A DNA stretch of 49,881 nt from Rhodocaloribacter sp964552015 (GTDB lineage Bacteria; Bacteroidota; Rhodothermia; Rhodothermales; ISCAR-4553): NCBI GenBank assembly GCA_964552015.1, contig CAZKFR010000019.1, positions 1-49,881 on the forward strand, in the 5' to 3' direction. Below, in pieces: positions 8,036-15,868 of the stretch. The notes under the pieces were generated by a model that did not search any database, was not told where the DNA came from, and saw only the letters and a program-made list of their open reading frames with translations. The translations under genes were made by a program, and so were the position numbers. The stretch's first letter is position 1; each line of letters opens with the position of its first letter.

Positions 8036-8284
8036 ATGTTCGAGATTCTTGTCCTGCTCATCGGTGCGTTCCCCTTTCTGGTGGGGCTCTATGCCATCCG
8101 CATGATGCGCGAGAGCGACGACGACGACGCGGACGATCCGCCGCCGCCGCCCGATCCCGGTCCTCCGATGCCGGTTGCCCCCTCCACCCCCCGACGCCAC
8201 CGCTTCCGCCCGTCGCCGCCGCCCGTGCGCGGTCCCGTACCCGGCGGCCGCACCCCGGCCCCGCACCGCCGCGTCTCCGGCTGA
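8036..8284 (+). CDS. Small single-pass membrane protein with acidic and proline-rich tail
   Basis: An 82-residue protein beginning MFEILVLLIGAFPFLVGLY: one N-terminal transmembrane helix (about 3-22), then MRESDDDDADD, a run of prolines, and a basic Pro/Arg-rich C-terminus. I do not recognise a family. The frame is open from 7961, but upstream residues are polar and the hydrophobic segment begins right after the ATG at 8036, so I prefer that start. It is convergent with the 63-residue ORF, 19 bp away. The composition suggests a small membrane-tethered adaptor or merely a poorly conserved ORF. Confidence 0.5.
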   Translation: MFEILVLLIGAFPFLVGLYAIRMMRESDDDDADDPPPPPDPGPPMPVAPSTPRRHRFRPSPPPVRGPVPGGRTPAPHRRVSG

Positions 8285-8303
8285 ACGCCGCCGTCTGGCC
8301 GTG

Positions 8304-8495
8304 TCAGAGCAGGACGAGGCGGCACCGATCACCGGTGACCACCCGCGTGACCCCCTCCTCCTCGATCGTCAGCCGGAGCCCACGCCGCAGGCGCGGCCCT
8401 TCCGGCGCCACCTCCGTCAGTTCGCAGTACTCATCCTCGGTCAGGTCCAGGCGAATGGACCACCGCTCGTCGATAATCACGGCCACCTGTATCAT
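8304..8495 (-). CDS. Small hypothetical protein (63 aa)
   Basis: The protein begins MIQVAVIIDERWSIRLDL and ends in a hydrophobic VLL. It is rich in alternating beta-type segments (WSIRLDL, RLTIEEEGVTRVVT) with one Cys in the middle and one near the end. No family recognised. The ATG at 8495 is preceded by a G-rich stretch (GGGGGGACCCG on the coding strand) that could act as a ribosome site, and a perfect 12-bp hairpin lies 17 bp upstream of the ATG. Support is coding-like composition and the absence of a competing ORF; it may be spurious. Confidence 0.45.
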   Translation of the reverse strand: MIQVAVIIDERWSIRLDLTEDEYCELTEVAPEGPRLRRGLRLTIEEEGVTRVVTGDRCRLVLL

Positions 8496-8512
8496 CGGGT
8501 CCCCCCCTCGGC

Positions 8513-8547
8513 TTGTGTGGTCGGCGTCCTGACTCCCGACCACACAA
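8513..8547. repeat. Perfect 12-bp inverted repeat upstream of the 63-aa ORF
   Basis: TTGTGTGGTCGG (8513-8524) pairs exactly with CCGACCACACAA (8536-8547) around an 11-nt spacer. There is no T-tract on either side, so it is not a clear terminator. On the minus strand it lies in the leader of the 63-residue ORF and downstream of the tRNA-Pro terminator, so an operator or leader RNA hairpin is possible. Confidence 0.6.
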
Positions 8548-8636
8548 ACGCAGTGCCATCGCGAAGAACAGGGTACGACGAGGCGTTCTCCTCCACGGAC
8601 ACGGCAAGATATGCCGTTGGAAAACCGGCACCAACG

Positions 8637-8664
8637 AAAAAGCCGCCCCCCTGAGGGAGCGGCT
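8637..8664 (-). terminator. Intrinsic terminator of tRNA-Pro
   Basis: On the minus strand a GC-rich hairpin (AGCCGC at 8664-8659 with GCGGCT at 8646-8641, extended by TCCC/GGGG) is followed at once by TTTTTCG. It lies just 6 bp past the 3' end of the tRNA. Confidence 0.8.
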
Positions 8665-8670
8665 TTGCTG

Positions 8671-8744
8671 TCGGGGTGGCGGGATTTGAACCCACGACCT
8701 CCTCGTCCCGAACGAGGCGCGCTACCGGGCTGCGCTACACCCCG
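8671..8744 (-). tRNA. tRNA-Pro (anticodon CGG)
   Basis: A 74-nt cloverleaf on the minus strand. The acceptor stem CGGGGTG/CACCCCG carries discriminator A. The D arm includes GCGCAGCCCGGTAGCGC. The anticodon stem CCTCG/CGAGG holds the loop TTCGGGA, giving anticodon CGG and G37 as expected for tRNA-Pro. The T arm contains GGGTTCAAATCCC. The 3' CCA is not encoded and must be added enzymatically. It decodes CCG, a common codon in this GC-rich genome. Confidence 0.95.
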
Positions 8745-8884
8745 AACCCGATGCCTCCAACGCCGCACCGGCGCCGAAGGATTCGGAAACTACGAACGCC
8801 CGGAGCCCGGATCCAGCCCATCTCCGCCCGGTCGGAGAAAGTTCAACCTTTATCCACAATGTCCGGCCAGGGCTCGGCCGGCGA

Positions 8885-9919
8885 TCAGCTCATCTCCTCC
8901 CAGTACTCCTCGGGCATGTCGCGGGCCAGGGCCAGGGCCCCGTCGGCGCCGGCGAAGAGGGGGTCCTCCACGGTGCTCACCTTGAACGACCCGTACTCGC
9001 GCAGCGCCTCCTCCAGGGCCGTCGTGATACCACGGATCTGGCTACCCCCACCCGCCAGATAGATATTCCGTCGGAGCTGTTCCTGAAACTCGGGCTCGTA
9101 CCGGCTGATCAGGTCGATGGTCGTCTCGACGATGGGCGGCAGGATCCGCTCACACGCGTGCCGGACGTCCTCCGTGACGTCGTACTCGACGAGTTTGCCC
9201 TCGACAGGCACCTTGATCGTCACCTTGCCCTGCGTCTCTCCGACAAAGCCATGCTCCTCCTTGAGCTTACGGACGAAGGGCAGGCTCAGCCGCGCATTCG
9301 GATACTTCTCCGTGAGCCGGTCGTAGAGCTGGCGGTCGATGAAGTCGCCGGCGGTCGTGAGGGTGCGCTGGTCTTCCTCGCCGGGCATCGTGCCGTGCAT
9401 GACACAGAAATCGACCGTACCGGCCCCGATGTCGATGATCATGGCGTTGTTGAGCGCCCCCAGGCCGTAGGCCACGGCGAACGGCTCGGAGACGACCATG
9501 AGCGAGTCGGCGAATTCCCGGACGGCGTCCCGGATGGCGAGCTTGTTCACCTTGAGCGCCTCGGCGGGGACCCCCACGGCGGCATAGATGGCCATGCCCT
9601 CGGCCGCCTCGGCCAGATCCATCAGATGGTGGACCAGTTCGCGGATGGCTTCCTCCTCGCGGGCCGTGCCGTCACGGATCACCCCGTACTCGAGCGGTCG
9701 CACGAGCGTGAGCGCCATGCGGTTCTTGAGCGCTTCCTCGCCGAACAGGACCGGCTTGCCGAGGAGCTTACGGGAAACGAAGTCGCGGGGCCAGCCGACG
9801 TAGCTCTCGACCCACTGGCGCTTGCCGTTGCTGGCCGAGACGGCACTGCGCGAGGTGCCCAGGTCAACGCCCACGTACAGGATTTCTGCGGCTTCCTTCG
9901 TCTTTTTCTTCGGCGGCAT
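8885..9919 (-). CDS. MamK-family actin-like ATPase
   Basis: A 344-residue protein of the actin/MreB/Hsp70 fold. Phosphate-1 loop LYVGVDLGTSRSAVS (14-28), phosphate-2 loop MIIDIGAGTVDFCVMHG (160-176) and adenosine motif IYLAGGGSQIRG (286-297) are all present. It resembles MamK of magnetotactic bacteria more than MreB: VGWPRDFVSRKLLGKPVLFG, the RPLEYGVI stretch, the PGEEDQRTLTTAGDFID segment and the C-terminal MPEEYW all have MamK counterparts from memory. MamK filaments position organelles; here the cargo is unknown. The frame continues upstream to 9967 inside the amidase gene, but the ATG at 9919 (MPPKKKTKEAAEI) precedes the conserved part and still overlaps the amidase gene by 56 bp. No magnetosome genes are visible. 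Confidence 0.85.
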   Translation of the reverse strand: MPPKKKTKEAAEILYVGVDLGTSRSAVSASNGKRQWVESYVGWPRDFVSRKLLGKPVLFGEEALKNRMALTLVRPLEYGVIRDGTAREEEAIRELVHHLMDLAEAAEGMAIYAAVGVPAEALKVNKLAIRDAVREFADSLMVVSEPFAVAYGLGALNNAMIIDIGAGTVDFCVMHGTMPGEEDQRTLTTAGDFIDRQLYDRLTEKYPNARLSLPFVRKLKEEHGFVGETQGKVTIKVPVEGKLVEYDVTEDVRHACERILPPIVETTIDLISRYEPEFQEQLRRNIYLAGGGSQIRGITTALEEALREYGSFKVSTVEDPLFAGADGALALARDMPEEYWEEMS

Positions 9920-10970
9920 GATCGGTTGGTTCGTTCTCGTTGGCGTGCGGTTGCAGGTAGGCGACAATGCCCTGTTCCAGAAACATCGCCAGCTCCTCCC
10001 GGTGAGCGCTCGTGTTCAGACGGGCTTCCTCGCCGGGGCTGTTCAGGCTGGTGATCTCGACGAGCACGCTGGGCGCCCGTACCCCGAGCAGCACCATGAA
10101 GTCGCCCGTTTTGGCGCCCCAGTTGCTGACGCGCTCGTCGATGCGGCGCATATTACGATATAAAACGTTCTGAATCGACCCCGCGAGGGCTTTCGACTCC
10201 TGGATCTTCAGTTCCAGGCCGAGCTGGCGCGTGAGTTCGTTGAACTCAGCCAGCGTATAGCCGGCGTTGCGGTTCTCGCGCTGGGCCAGGCGGGTGGCCC
10301 GGGCATCGGAGCCGGGGCCGTAATAGTACGTCTCGATGGGCACGAGCGAGGTATCCGGCACCCAGTTGACGTGCAGCGAGATGAACAGGTCCGCCCGGTG
10401 TTCATTGGCGAAGTCGATCCGCTCGCGGAGGCTCATCCGCTCGTCCGCCTCGCGCGTGAGGAGGACCCGGTAGCCGGGATAGCGGGCCAGCCGGGCCCGG
10501 AGACGATGGGCCACGTCCAGGGTAACCATCTTCTCCGTCAGCCCCCCCTGGCCCGACGTGCCGGGATCGATGCCGCCGTGTCCCGGGTCGATGACGATGG
10601 TACGGGGCGTGAGGCCGTAGAGCTGAGCCACGGTCGGGCGCGAGGGCAGACCGGGCACGGCCTCGTCGCCGGCCGGCTCCAGGACCGGCGGCGCCGTGGC
10701 CCGCTCCGTCACAGGGGGCAACCCGGCCGTCCGGCGACCCACCCAGGGCTCGGCCCCGGCATCCACGGACCGGATCAGGCCACCCATATAGATCGCGCCG
10801 GAGGCCAGCAGCAGAAAACCCGCGAGCACGGCCAGGATCGTCCCCTGCCGGGAGGGCCGGAGCGTGCGTTTCGGTCGTCGCACCGAGGGCTCCCCGCGCA
10901 CGGTCCGCAGGTTGTCCTCAAAGACCTCCCGCAGGATTTCCTTCCGCGCTATGTTGCCCCGTGGTTCCAC
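9864..10970 (-). CDS. Membrane-anchored N-acetylmuramoyl-L-alanine amidase (Amidase_3)
   Basis: A 368-residue protein with a cytoplasmic basic N-terminus, one transmembrane helix (about 44-62), a Pro-rich linker (75-115) and an Amidase_3 domain (about 123-345). It cleaves the amide between MurNAc and the stem peptide in the periplasm. The zinc and catalytic residues are visible: His131 (IDPGHGG), Glu146 (GLTEKM), His200 (SLHVNW) and Glu305 (LVEITSLNS). The start codon is GTG at 10970; no in-frame ATG precedes it. A charged C-terminal tail follows. The 3' end overlaps the MamK-like gene by 56 bp, so the two are probably co-expressed. Unlike secreted AmiC-type enzymes it keeps a signal anchor. 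Confidence 0.92.
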   Translation of the reverse strand: MEPRGNIARKEILREVFEDNLRTVRGEPSVRRPKRTLRPSRQGTILAVLAGFLLLASGAIYMGGLIRSVDAGAEPWVGRRTAGLPPVTERATAPPVLEPAGDEAVPGLPSRPTVAQLYGLTPRTIVIDPGHGGIDPGTSGQGGLTEKMVTLDVAHRLRARLARYPGYRVLLTREADERMSLRERIDFANEHRADLFISLHVNWVPDTSLVPIETYYYGPGSDARATRLAQRENRNAGYTLAEFNELTRQLGLELKIQESKALAGSIQNVLYRNMRRIDERVSNWGAKTGDFMVLLGVRAPSVLVEITSLNSPGEEARLNTSAHREELAMFLEQGIVAYLQPHANENEPTDHAAEEKDEGSRRNPVRGR

Positions 10971-11158
10971 CGTGCCATGTCGCCTGGTTGTGCGCCTTTA
11001 ATGCCGGCACCGGGCGGGAGGATTCCCCGCGCCCGGCACGATGATCCGGCCCCTTCCGCTCGCAGGCTGCGCTACCGTCGGCAAGGGCCAGGGGAACGGA
11101 CGCCCCCCCTTCGTCGTCCCGGACTCCCGTGATTCCCCACCAGTTCGCGGAGACTCCC

Positions 11159-11797
11159 ATGTCGTGTACCCAGTGCCGGGGCGTGGCCTCGTTCTTCGAT
11201 CATCGGATCGCGCAGCGTGAACTGAAGCGTTACCGGCGTCGGGGTCCTTCCCGGACGACGCAATGGCTCCTGGAGGCCCTCCGCCAGGAAGCGCCCGGCG
11301 CGCGCACGCTGCTGGACATCGGGGGCGGGGTCGGGGCGATCCAGCACGCCCTGGTAGGCAACGGCTATGAGGCCGGCATCAGCGTGGACGCCTCGCCGGC
11401 CTACCTGGAGACCGCACGCCGGGAGGCCGAGGCGCGCGGTTATGCCCACCGGATGACCTATCACCTCGGCGACTTCACCACCCTGGCCCCGACGCTGCCC
11501 GCCTGCGACGTCGTGACCCTCGACCGGGTCATCTGCTGCTTCGACGACATGGAGGCCCTCGTCACCGGCTCGGCGAAAAAAGCACGCCTGGCCTATGGTC
11601 TGGTCTTTCCCCGCGTGCATCTCTTTACCCGGATCGGCTTCCATCTCCTCAACACGTTTCTCCGGCTGCGCGGCTCGTCCTTCCGCATCTTCCTCCATCC
11701 CCCCGACCGCGTGGACGCCCTCGTCCGGGCGCACGGCCTCACGCTGCGCGTCCACCGGCACACGCTCCTGTGGCAGGTGCGCGTCTATGCTCGTTGA
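11159..11797 (+). CDS. Class I SAM-dependent methyltransferase
   Basis: A 212-residue methyltransferase. SAM-binding motif I is LLDIGGGVGAIQHAL (about residues 51-65), the acidic residue after strand 2 is VDASPAYLE, and motif IV is DVVTLDRVICCFDD. A CxxC pair lies at the N-terminus (MSCTQCRGV). The FxHRIAQRELKRYRRRGPSRTTQWLLEAL lead-in resembles small methyltransferases related to the magnesium-protoporphyrin methyltransferase group, but no pigment genes are near and the substrate is unknown. The frame opens at a GTG (11129); I prefer the ATG at 11159. It is divergent from the amidase gene, and the 188-bp gap between them contains a GC-rich imperfect hairpin at about 11016-11037. Confidence 0.82.
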   Translation: MSCTQCRGVASFFDHRIAQRELKRYRRRGPSRTTQWLLEALRQEAPGARTLLDIGGGVGAIQHALVGNGYEAGISVDASPAYLETARREAEARGYAHRMTYHLGDFTTLAPTLPACDVVTLDRVICCFDDMEALVTGSAKKARLAYGLVFPRVHLFTRIGFHLLNTFLRLRGSSFRIFLHPPDRVDALVRAHGLTLRVHRHTLLWQVRVYAR

Positions 11798-11901
11798 TCG
11801 CCCACCGCTTTCTCCATAAGGAGCTAAAGAAACGCCCTTTACCGGCCGATCTCCGGGGCACACCCCCTTCGCACGCACCCGACCCCGTGTTGCCGTCTAC
11901 C

Positions 11902-13317
11902 ATGCTCCGTACGATGATTCGATACCGGTATGCCACCGGGCTACTGCTTCTGGGGCTGCTCCTGGCCCTCCCGGCGGCCGGACAGACCCTCTTTCCCGGC
12001 GTCACCGGCCAGGCCCTCCGGGACAGCCTCGTCCTGCACTACAAGACCAGCGTCACCCTTTCGTACAACCAGGCGCGGGACACGCTGTTCGCCCGGATCG
12101 AAGGGGGATGGACCGACTCGCTGCGCTGCGTCTATACCGGCTATGCCCTCCACCTGGACCCCGCCGAGGACCCGACGAAGGCCGCCTGCAACGGCGATGG
12201 CGACAACAACGCCAGCACCTGCAACGGCAACCTGAACATCAACACCGAACACGCCTGGCCCCAGTCCTACGGTGCCGGGAGCGGCCATGCCCGGCAGGAC
12301 ATGCACCACCTCTTTCCGGCCCGCGCCGACGTCAACAGCACACGCGGCAACCATCCCTTCGCCGAGATCGACGCGGCGGACATCGACCGGTGGTACCGCC
12401 GTACGAGCACGCTGACCGCGCCCCCCGCCGACCCCGAAACCTACGCTCGCTTCGATGCCGACGCCGATGTGTTCATGCCCCGGGATGAGCGCAAAGGCGA
12501 CATCGCGCGGGCCCTCTTCTATTTCTACACCATGTACCAGGCCGAGGCCGACGCAGCCGTCGACGGCTCGGGCCTTACCGGCACGGAGTTTTTCGAGATG
12601 CAGAAGCTGACGTTGCTGGCCTGGCACCAGGCGGACCCGCCCGACGAGGCCGAGCGTGCCCGCTCCCAGGCCATCGCCGCGTACCAGGATGGCAAGGAGA
12701 ACCCGTACGTGATCGACCCGACGCTCGTCGAGCGGGCCTTCTTCTCCGATCCGCTCCCGGTCCTGCTGACCCGCTTCGACGCCGTGGCGGACGGACAGGA
12801 CGTACGCCTGCGCTGGGAAACACCTCCCGGCACGCTTCCGGGCGTCTTTTTCGTGGAGCATCGCGCCGACGAGCAACCCGCCGGCTGGCGAACCATCGGC
12901 GTGGCCGGCGCCCGGGAAGGGGGAGCGGGCGTCTATGCCTTCACGGTGTCGGACCTCGCCCCCGGCACGCACCGGTTCCGCCTGCGGCAGATCGGCCCGG
13001 ACGGCACGGCCGTGTACGGACCGGAGCGCTCCGTGCATCTCGACGTCCCCGGGGCGCTGCTCGTCGCCGCCCCGTACCCGAACCCGTTCCGCGAGGCGAC
13101 CCACCTGACGCTCACGAGCCGCCGCACCCGGCACGTACGTATCCACGTGTACGATGCCCTCGGCCGCCGCGTGGCCCGTCTGTACGACGGCCTGCTCGAA
13201 GCCGGCATCCCCCGGACGGTACGCTTCGACGACCCCTCCCTGCCGGCCGGACTCTACCTTCTCGAAGTCCTCGGCGACGACCTGCGCGAGACACGCCTCG
13301 TGACCCGTCTGCGCTGA
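11902..13317 (+). CDS. Secreted endonuclease I family nuclease with T9SS sorting domain
   Basis: A 471-residue exported nuclease. A hydrophobic signal peptide (about 11-28, ending AAGQ) is followed by an endonuclease I (EndA/NucM, beta-beta-alpha metal) domain at about 30-265. The catalytic motif NTEHAWPQS includes His117, and MHHLFPARADVNSTRGN gives metal and substrate residues. A beta-sandwich (about 290-385) and a type A sorting domain (PYPNPFREA near 391 to the C-terminal RLVTRLR) indicate export by the type IX system and cell-surface attachment or release. It probably degrades extracellular DNA or RNA for nutrients. The stop lies 7 bp from the stop of the convergent FG-GAP gene. Start chosen at the ATG ahead of the signal peptide; MIRYRY four residues on is an alternative. 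Confidence 0.92.
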   Translation: MLRTMIRYRYATGLLLLGLLLALPAAGQTLFPGVTGQALRDSLVLHYKTSVTLSYNQARDTLFARIEGGWTDSLRCVYTGYALHLDPAEDPTKAACNGDGDNNASTCNGNLNINTEHAWPQSYGAGSGHARQDMHHLFPARADVNSTRGNHPFAEIDAADIDRWYRRTSTLTAPPADPETYARFDADADVFMPRDERKGDIARALFYFYTMYQAEADAAVDGSGLTGTEFFEMQKLTLLAWHQADPPDEAERARSQAIAAYQDGKENPYVIDPTLVERAFFSDPLPVLLTRFDAVADGQDVRLRWETPPGTLPGVFFVEHRADEQPAGWRTIGVAGAREGGAGVYAFTVSDLAPGTHRFRLRQIGPDGTAVYGPERSVHLDVPGALLVAAPYPNPFREATHLTLTSRRTRHVRIHVYDALGRRVARLYDGLLEAGIPRTVRFDDPSLPAGLYLLEVLGDDLRETRLVTRLR

Positions 13318-13324
13318 GACGGAG

Positions 13325-15655
13325 TCAACGCAGGCGCACCATCCGGCGCGTGGCCCGGAAGTCGCCGGCTTCGAGCGTGTACAGGTAGACGCCGGCCCCC
13401 AGCCGCTCGGCTTCGATCCGCACCCGGTGCCGTCCGGCTTCGTGAAAGCCGTCCACCGGGCGCATCACCTCCTGCCCCAGCAGGTTGTACACCCGCAGCC
13501 GCACGTGACGGGCTTCGGGTAGATCGAATGTGATGGTGGTTGCTTCGTCGAACGGGTTGGGGTGGTTCGCCGCCAGGTGGAAGCGCAGGGCCTGGCCGCC
13601 GATCGTCTCCGTCGAAGCCTCGGCCCACGTGTCGGACCACGCCCCCCCGGCCATGGCCGTCCCGCCCTTGGCCGCCGCCTTCGTAAAGACGAAGCTATCC
13701 GTCGCCGAGGCGATGGGGAAGCTACCCACCTTGGCCGTGATCGTATAGGTCCCGGCCGGGGCTCCGGCCGGGACGTTCTGCGAGAGCGTCTTCGAGAGCA
13801 GGCCCCCCGAGGCGATCGTCGCCGCGATGGGACCGCGCACCAGGTTGACACCCGGCCCGGTGATGTTCACCCAGACGTCCGGCGTCTGTGCGCTTGCCGC
13901 ATAATTGGCGACGGTCAACGTGTACGAGAACGACCCGCCGGCCGCGTCGATGACGATGGGCGGGTTCTGAGGTGTGGCGTCGATGGTGTAGTCCCCGACG
14001 GCCTCCTTGATCCGCAGGCGCTGTCCGGCGGGGACGTCCACCAGCGTCTGCGTGATACCCGAGGGCCAGGTCACCTCGATGTCCGCCGTCGTGTTCATGC
14101 CCAGCCCGAAGTAGGCGGCCAGGTCATCGCCCCCCCCCAGGCTGGAGCCGCTGCGCACCTCCTCATGTTGCGTCACGGCATCGGGCGTCGTCACCTGCAC
14201 CTTCGCGCCAATGCCATTCTTGTTGCTTCCTCCGGCTGCCGGGCCGGCCCCCTCCAGATCCAGGATGAGCCAGTTGTTGCCGTTGGCGTTGTTGTTCCGC
14301 AGCAGTTCGACCCCCTGGTCATAGTTGACCAGGAAGAGGTCCGGGTCGCCATCCCCATCGTAATCCCCGCGCACGATGGTCCGCCCGCGCCGCGTATCCT
14401 CCTCCCAGGCGTCCGTCTCCACCTTCGCGAACGTCCCGTCGCCGTTGTTGTGATAGAGCAGGTTCGGCTGCGGGTTGGCGTTGCTGTTATGTCCCAGCGT
14501 ACCCGCGGCAACGGCCAGGTCCTGGAAGCCGTCGAGGTCGTAGTCGAGGAAGACCGCCCCCCAGGTGACGCGGTTCTGGGGCGGGTCGGTGCCCGGTACG
14601 ACATCCTCGAAGACACCTGCCACCATCGTCACATCGGTAAACGTCGTGCCACTACCGGTATCGCCGTCGTTGCGGATCAGCGTGGCCGTCCCGATGTCGG
14701 TGTAGAAATAGTCCCAGAGGCCATCGCGGTTATAGTCGCCGAGGGCCAGCCCCATCGCATTGACACACGTCGCTTCATCCGTCAGACCGACCGATTCGGC
14801 CATTTCGGTGAAATTCCAGGCGAACGGGTCCGTGCCGCCATCATTACGCCACAGCTTGTTCCCCTTCGGGCCATACGGACAGTCGTTCATGAGAAAGATG
14901 TCGATGTCGCCATCTCCGTCGTAATCGGTCCATCCGGCAATGAACCCGTACCCGTCGAGGTCGTTGTTGCCGTTGGCGTCGTCCACACCGGCAATCAGGT
15001 AGGAGACATCCGTGAAGGTGCCATCACCGTTGTTGTGAAAAAGGCGGTCCTGGCTGTCGGCGGTGTAGTCGAAGCGATCGGCCCCGACGTAGAGGTGATG
15101 CGCCACATAGAAATCGAGGTACCCGTCATTGTCGTAGTCACCCCAGGAAACGGAGGCGCCGCGGGCATCGAGCAGGGGTAGCGTCTCCCCCGGAAAAGCG
15201 GTCGCGGTAACGTCCGAGAAGTCGGGCGATCCGGTTTCGACCAGTTCGTTGCGCAGGAGCAGATCCCCGTCGGAGTTGGCCAGGTAGAGGTCCAGGTCGC
15301 CGTCGTTGTCGTAGTCGGCCGCGGCGGCCCCGGCGGCATCATGCGTGTCGAAGGTGACCCCCCGGAGGGCAGCCACGTCGGTGAACGATCCCGTCCCGTC
15401 ATTTTCGAAGAGCAGGTTGGGACCGTTGCGCTGGGTCATGAACAGGTCCAGATCGCCGTCGTTGTCGTAGTCGAACCACACGGCCCCGGTCCCGATGCGC
15501 AGGTCGGCGTTCCCTATCCCACCATGGATCAGGTTTCCGATCCCGGACGTGCTCGTGACCCGGTCGAACAGGTACGGCTGGGCCTCCACCCGGCCCGTCC
15601 ATCCAGCTCCGATACAAATCCCTACCCCAATCCAGAAAACACTCCGCTTCAGCAT
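13325..15655 (-). CDS. Secreted FG-GAP/VCBS repeat protein with ASPIC/UnbV and T9SS domains (copy 1)
   Basis: A 776-residue exported protein. After the signal peptide (MLKRSVFWIGVGICIGAG...VEAQ) come repeated calcium-loop motifs such as WFDYDNDGDLDLF, DYDNDGYLDFY and GDYNRDGLWDYF that build an FG-GAP beta-propeller (about 25-465). An ASPIC/UnbV domain (about 475-545, RSGSSLGGGDDLAAYFGLG), one immunoglobulin-like domain (about 555-675) and a type A T9SS sorting domain (HPNPFDEA near 698 to the C-terminal RMVRLR) follow. The family resembles CRTAC1; members are secreted Ca2+-binding proteins, mostly without known ligands. The frame is open 32 codons upstream, but the ATG at 15655 fits the signal peptide. 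It is clearly paralogous to the next gene. Confidence 0.9.
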   Translation of the reverse strand: MLKRSVFWIGVGICIGAGWTGRVEAQPYLFDRVTSTSGIGNLIHGGIGNADLRIGTGAVWFDYDNDGDLDLFMTQRNGPNLLFENDGTGSFTDVAALRGVTFDTHDAAGAAAADYDNDGDLDLYLANSDGDLLLRNELVETGSPDFSDVTATAFPGETLPLLDARGASVSWGDYDNDGYLDFYVAHHLYVGADRFDYTADSQDRLFHNNGDGTFTDVSYLIAGVDDANGNNDLDGYGFIAGWTDYDGDGDIDIFLMNDCPYGPKGNKLWRNDGGTDPFAWNFTEMAESVGLTDEATCVNAMGLALGDYNRDGLWDYFYTDIGTATLIRNDGDTGSGTTFTDVTMVAGVFEDVVPGTDPPQNRVTWGAVFLDYDLDGFQDLAVAAGTLGHNSNANPQPNLLYHNNGDGTFAKVETDAWEEDTRRGRTIVRGDYDGDGDPDLFLVNYDQGVELLRNNNANGNNWLILDLEGAGPAAGGSNKNGIGAKVQVTTPDAVTQHEEVRSGSSLGGGDDLAAYFGLGMNTTADIEVTWPSGITQTLVDVPAGQRLRIKEAVGDYTIDATPQNPPIVIDAAGGSFSYTLTVANYAASAQTPDVWVNITGPGVNLVRGPIAATIASGGLLSKTLSQNVPAGAPAGTYTITAKVGSFPIASATDSFVFTKAAAKGGTAMAGGAWSDTWAEASTETIGGQALRFHLAANHPNPFDEATTITFDLPEARHVRLRVYNLLGQEVMRPVDGFHEAGRHRVRIEAERLGAGVYLYTLEAGDFRATRRMVRLR

Positions 15656-15807
15656 AGCGCCACGCCCTCCCTCGTCATGAAAAACATCCACAGCCCGGTC
15701 CACAGATGGTTTCTCTGATAGCACTACGACCGGGCGCACACCATGTCCCAAACATAATAACTACAGAACCTTTCCGCCATACCGTTTCTCCCCTATCGGA
15801 GCCAGAG

Positions 15808-15846
15808 AAAAAAATCGGTCCCCCCGGACAACCCGGGAGGACCGAT
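15808..15846 (-). terminator. Strong intrinsic terminator of FG-GAP copy 2
   Basis: On the minus strand ATCGGTCC(T)CCCGG and its near-perfect complement form a ~14-bp stem around a 5-nt loop, followed by a run of seven T. It lies 22 bp past the stop of the gene at 15869, so copies 1 and 2 are separate transcription units. Confidence 0.9.
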
Positions 15847-15868
15847 AAGGTGTCAGCATGGGCGAGGG

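Noticed and set aside
8885..10970. Magnetosome island
   Set aside because: Only a MamK-like actin is present; no mamA, mamB, mamE or other magnetosome genes are in the window.
13562..15181. 539-codon plus-strand frame across FG-GAP copy 1
   Set aside because: Reverse-frame shadow of calcium-loop repeats; no signal peptide or domain pattern.
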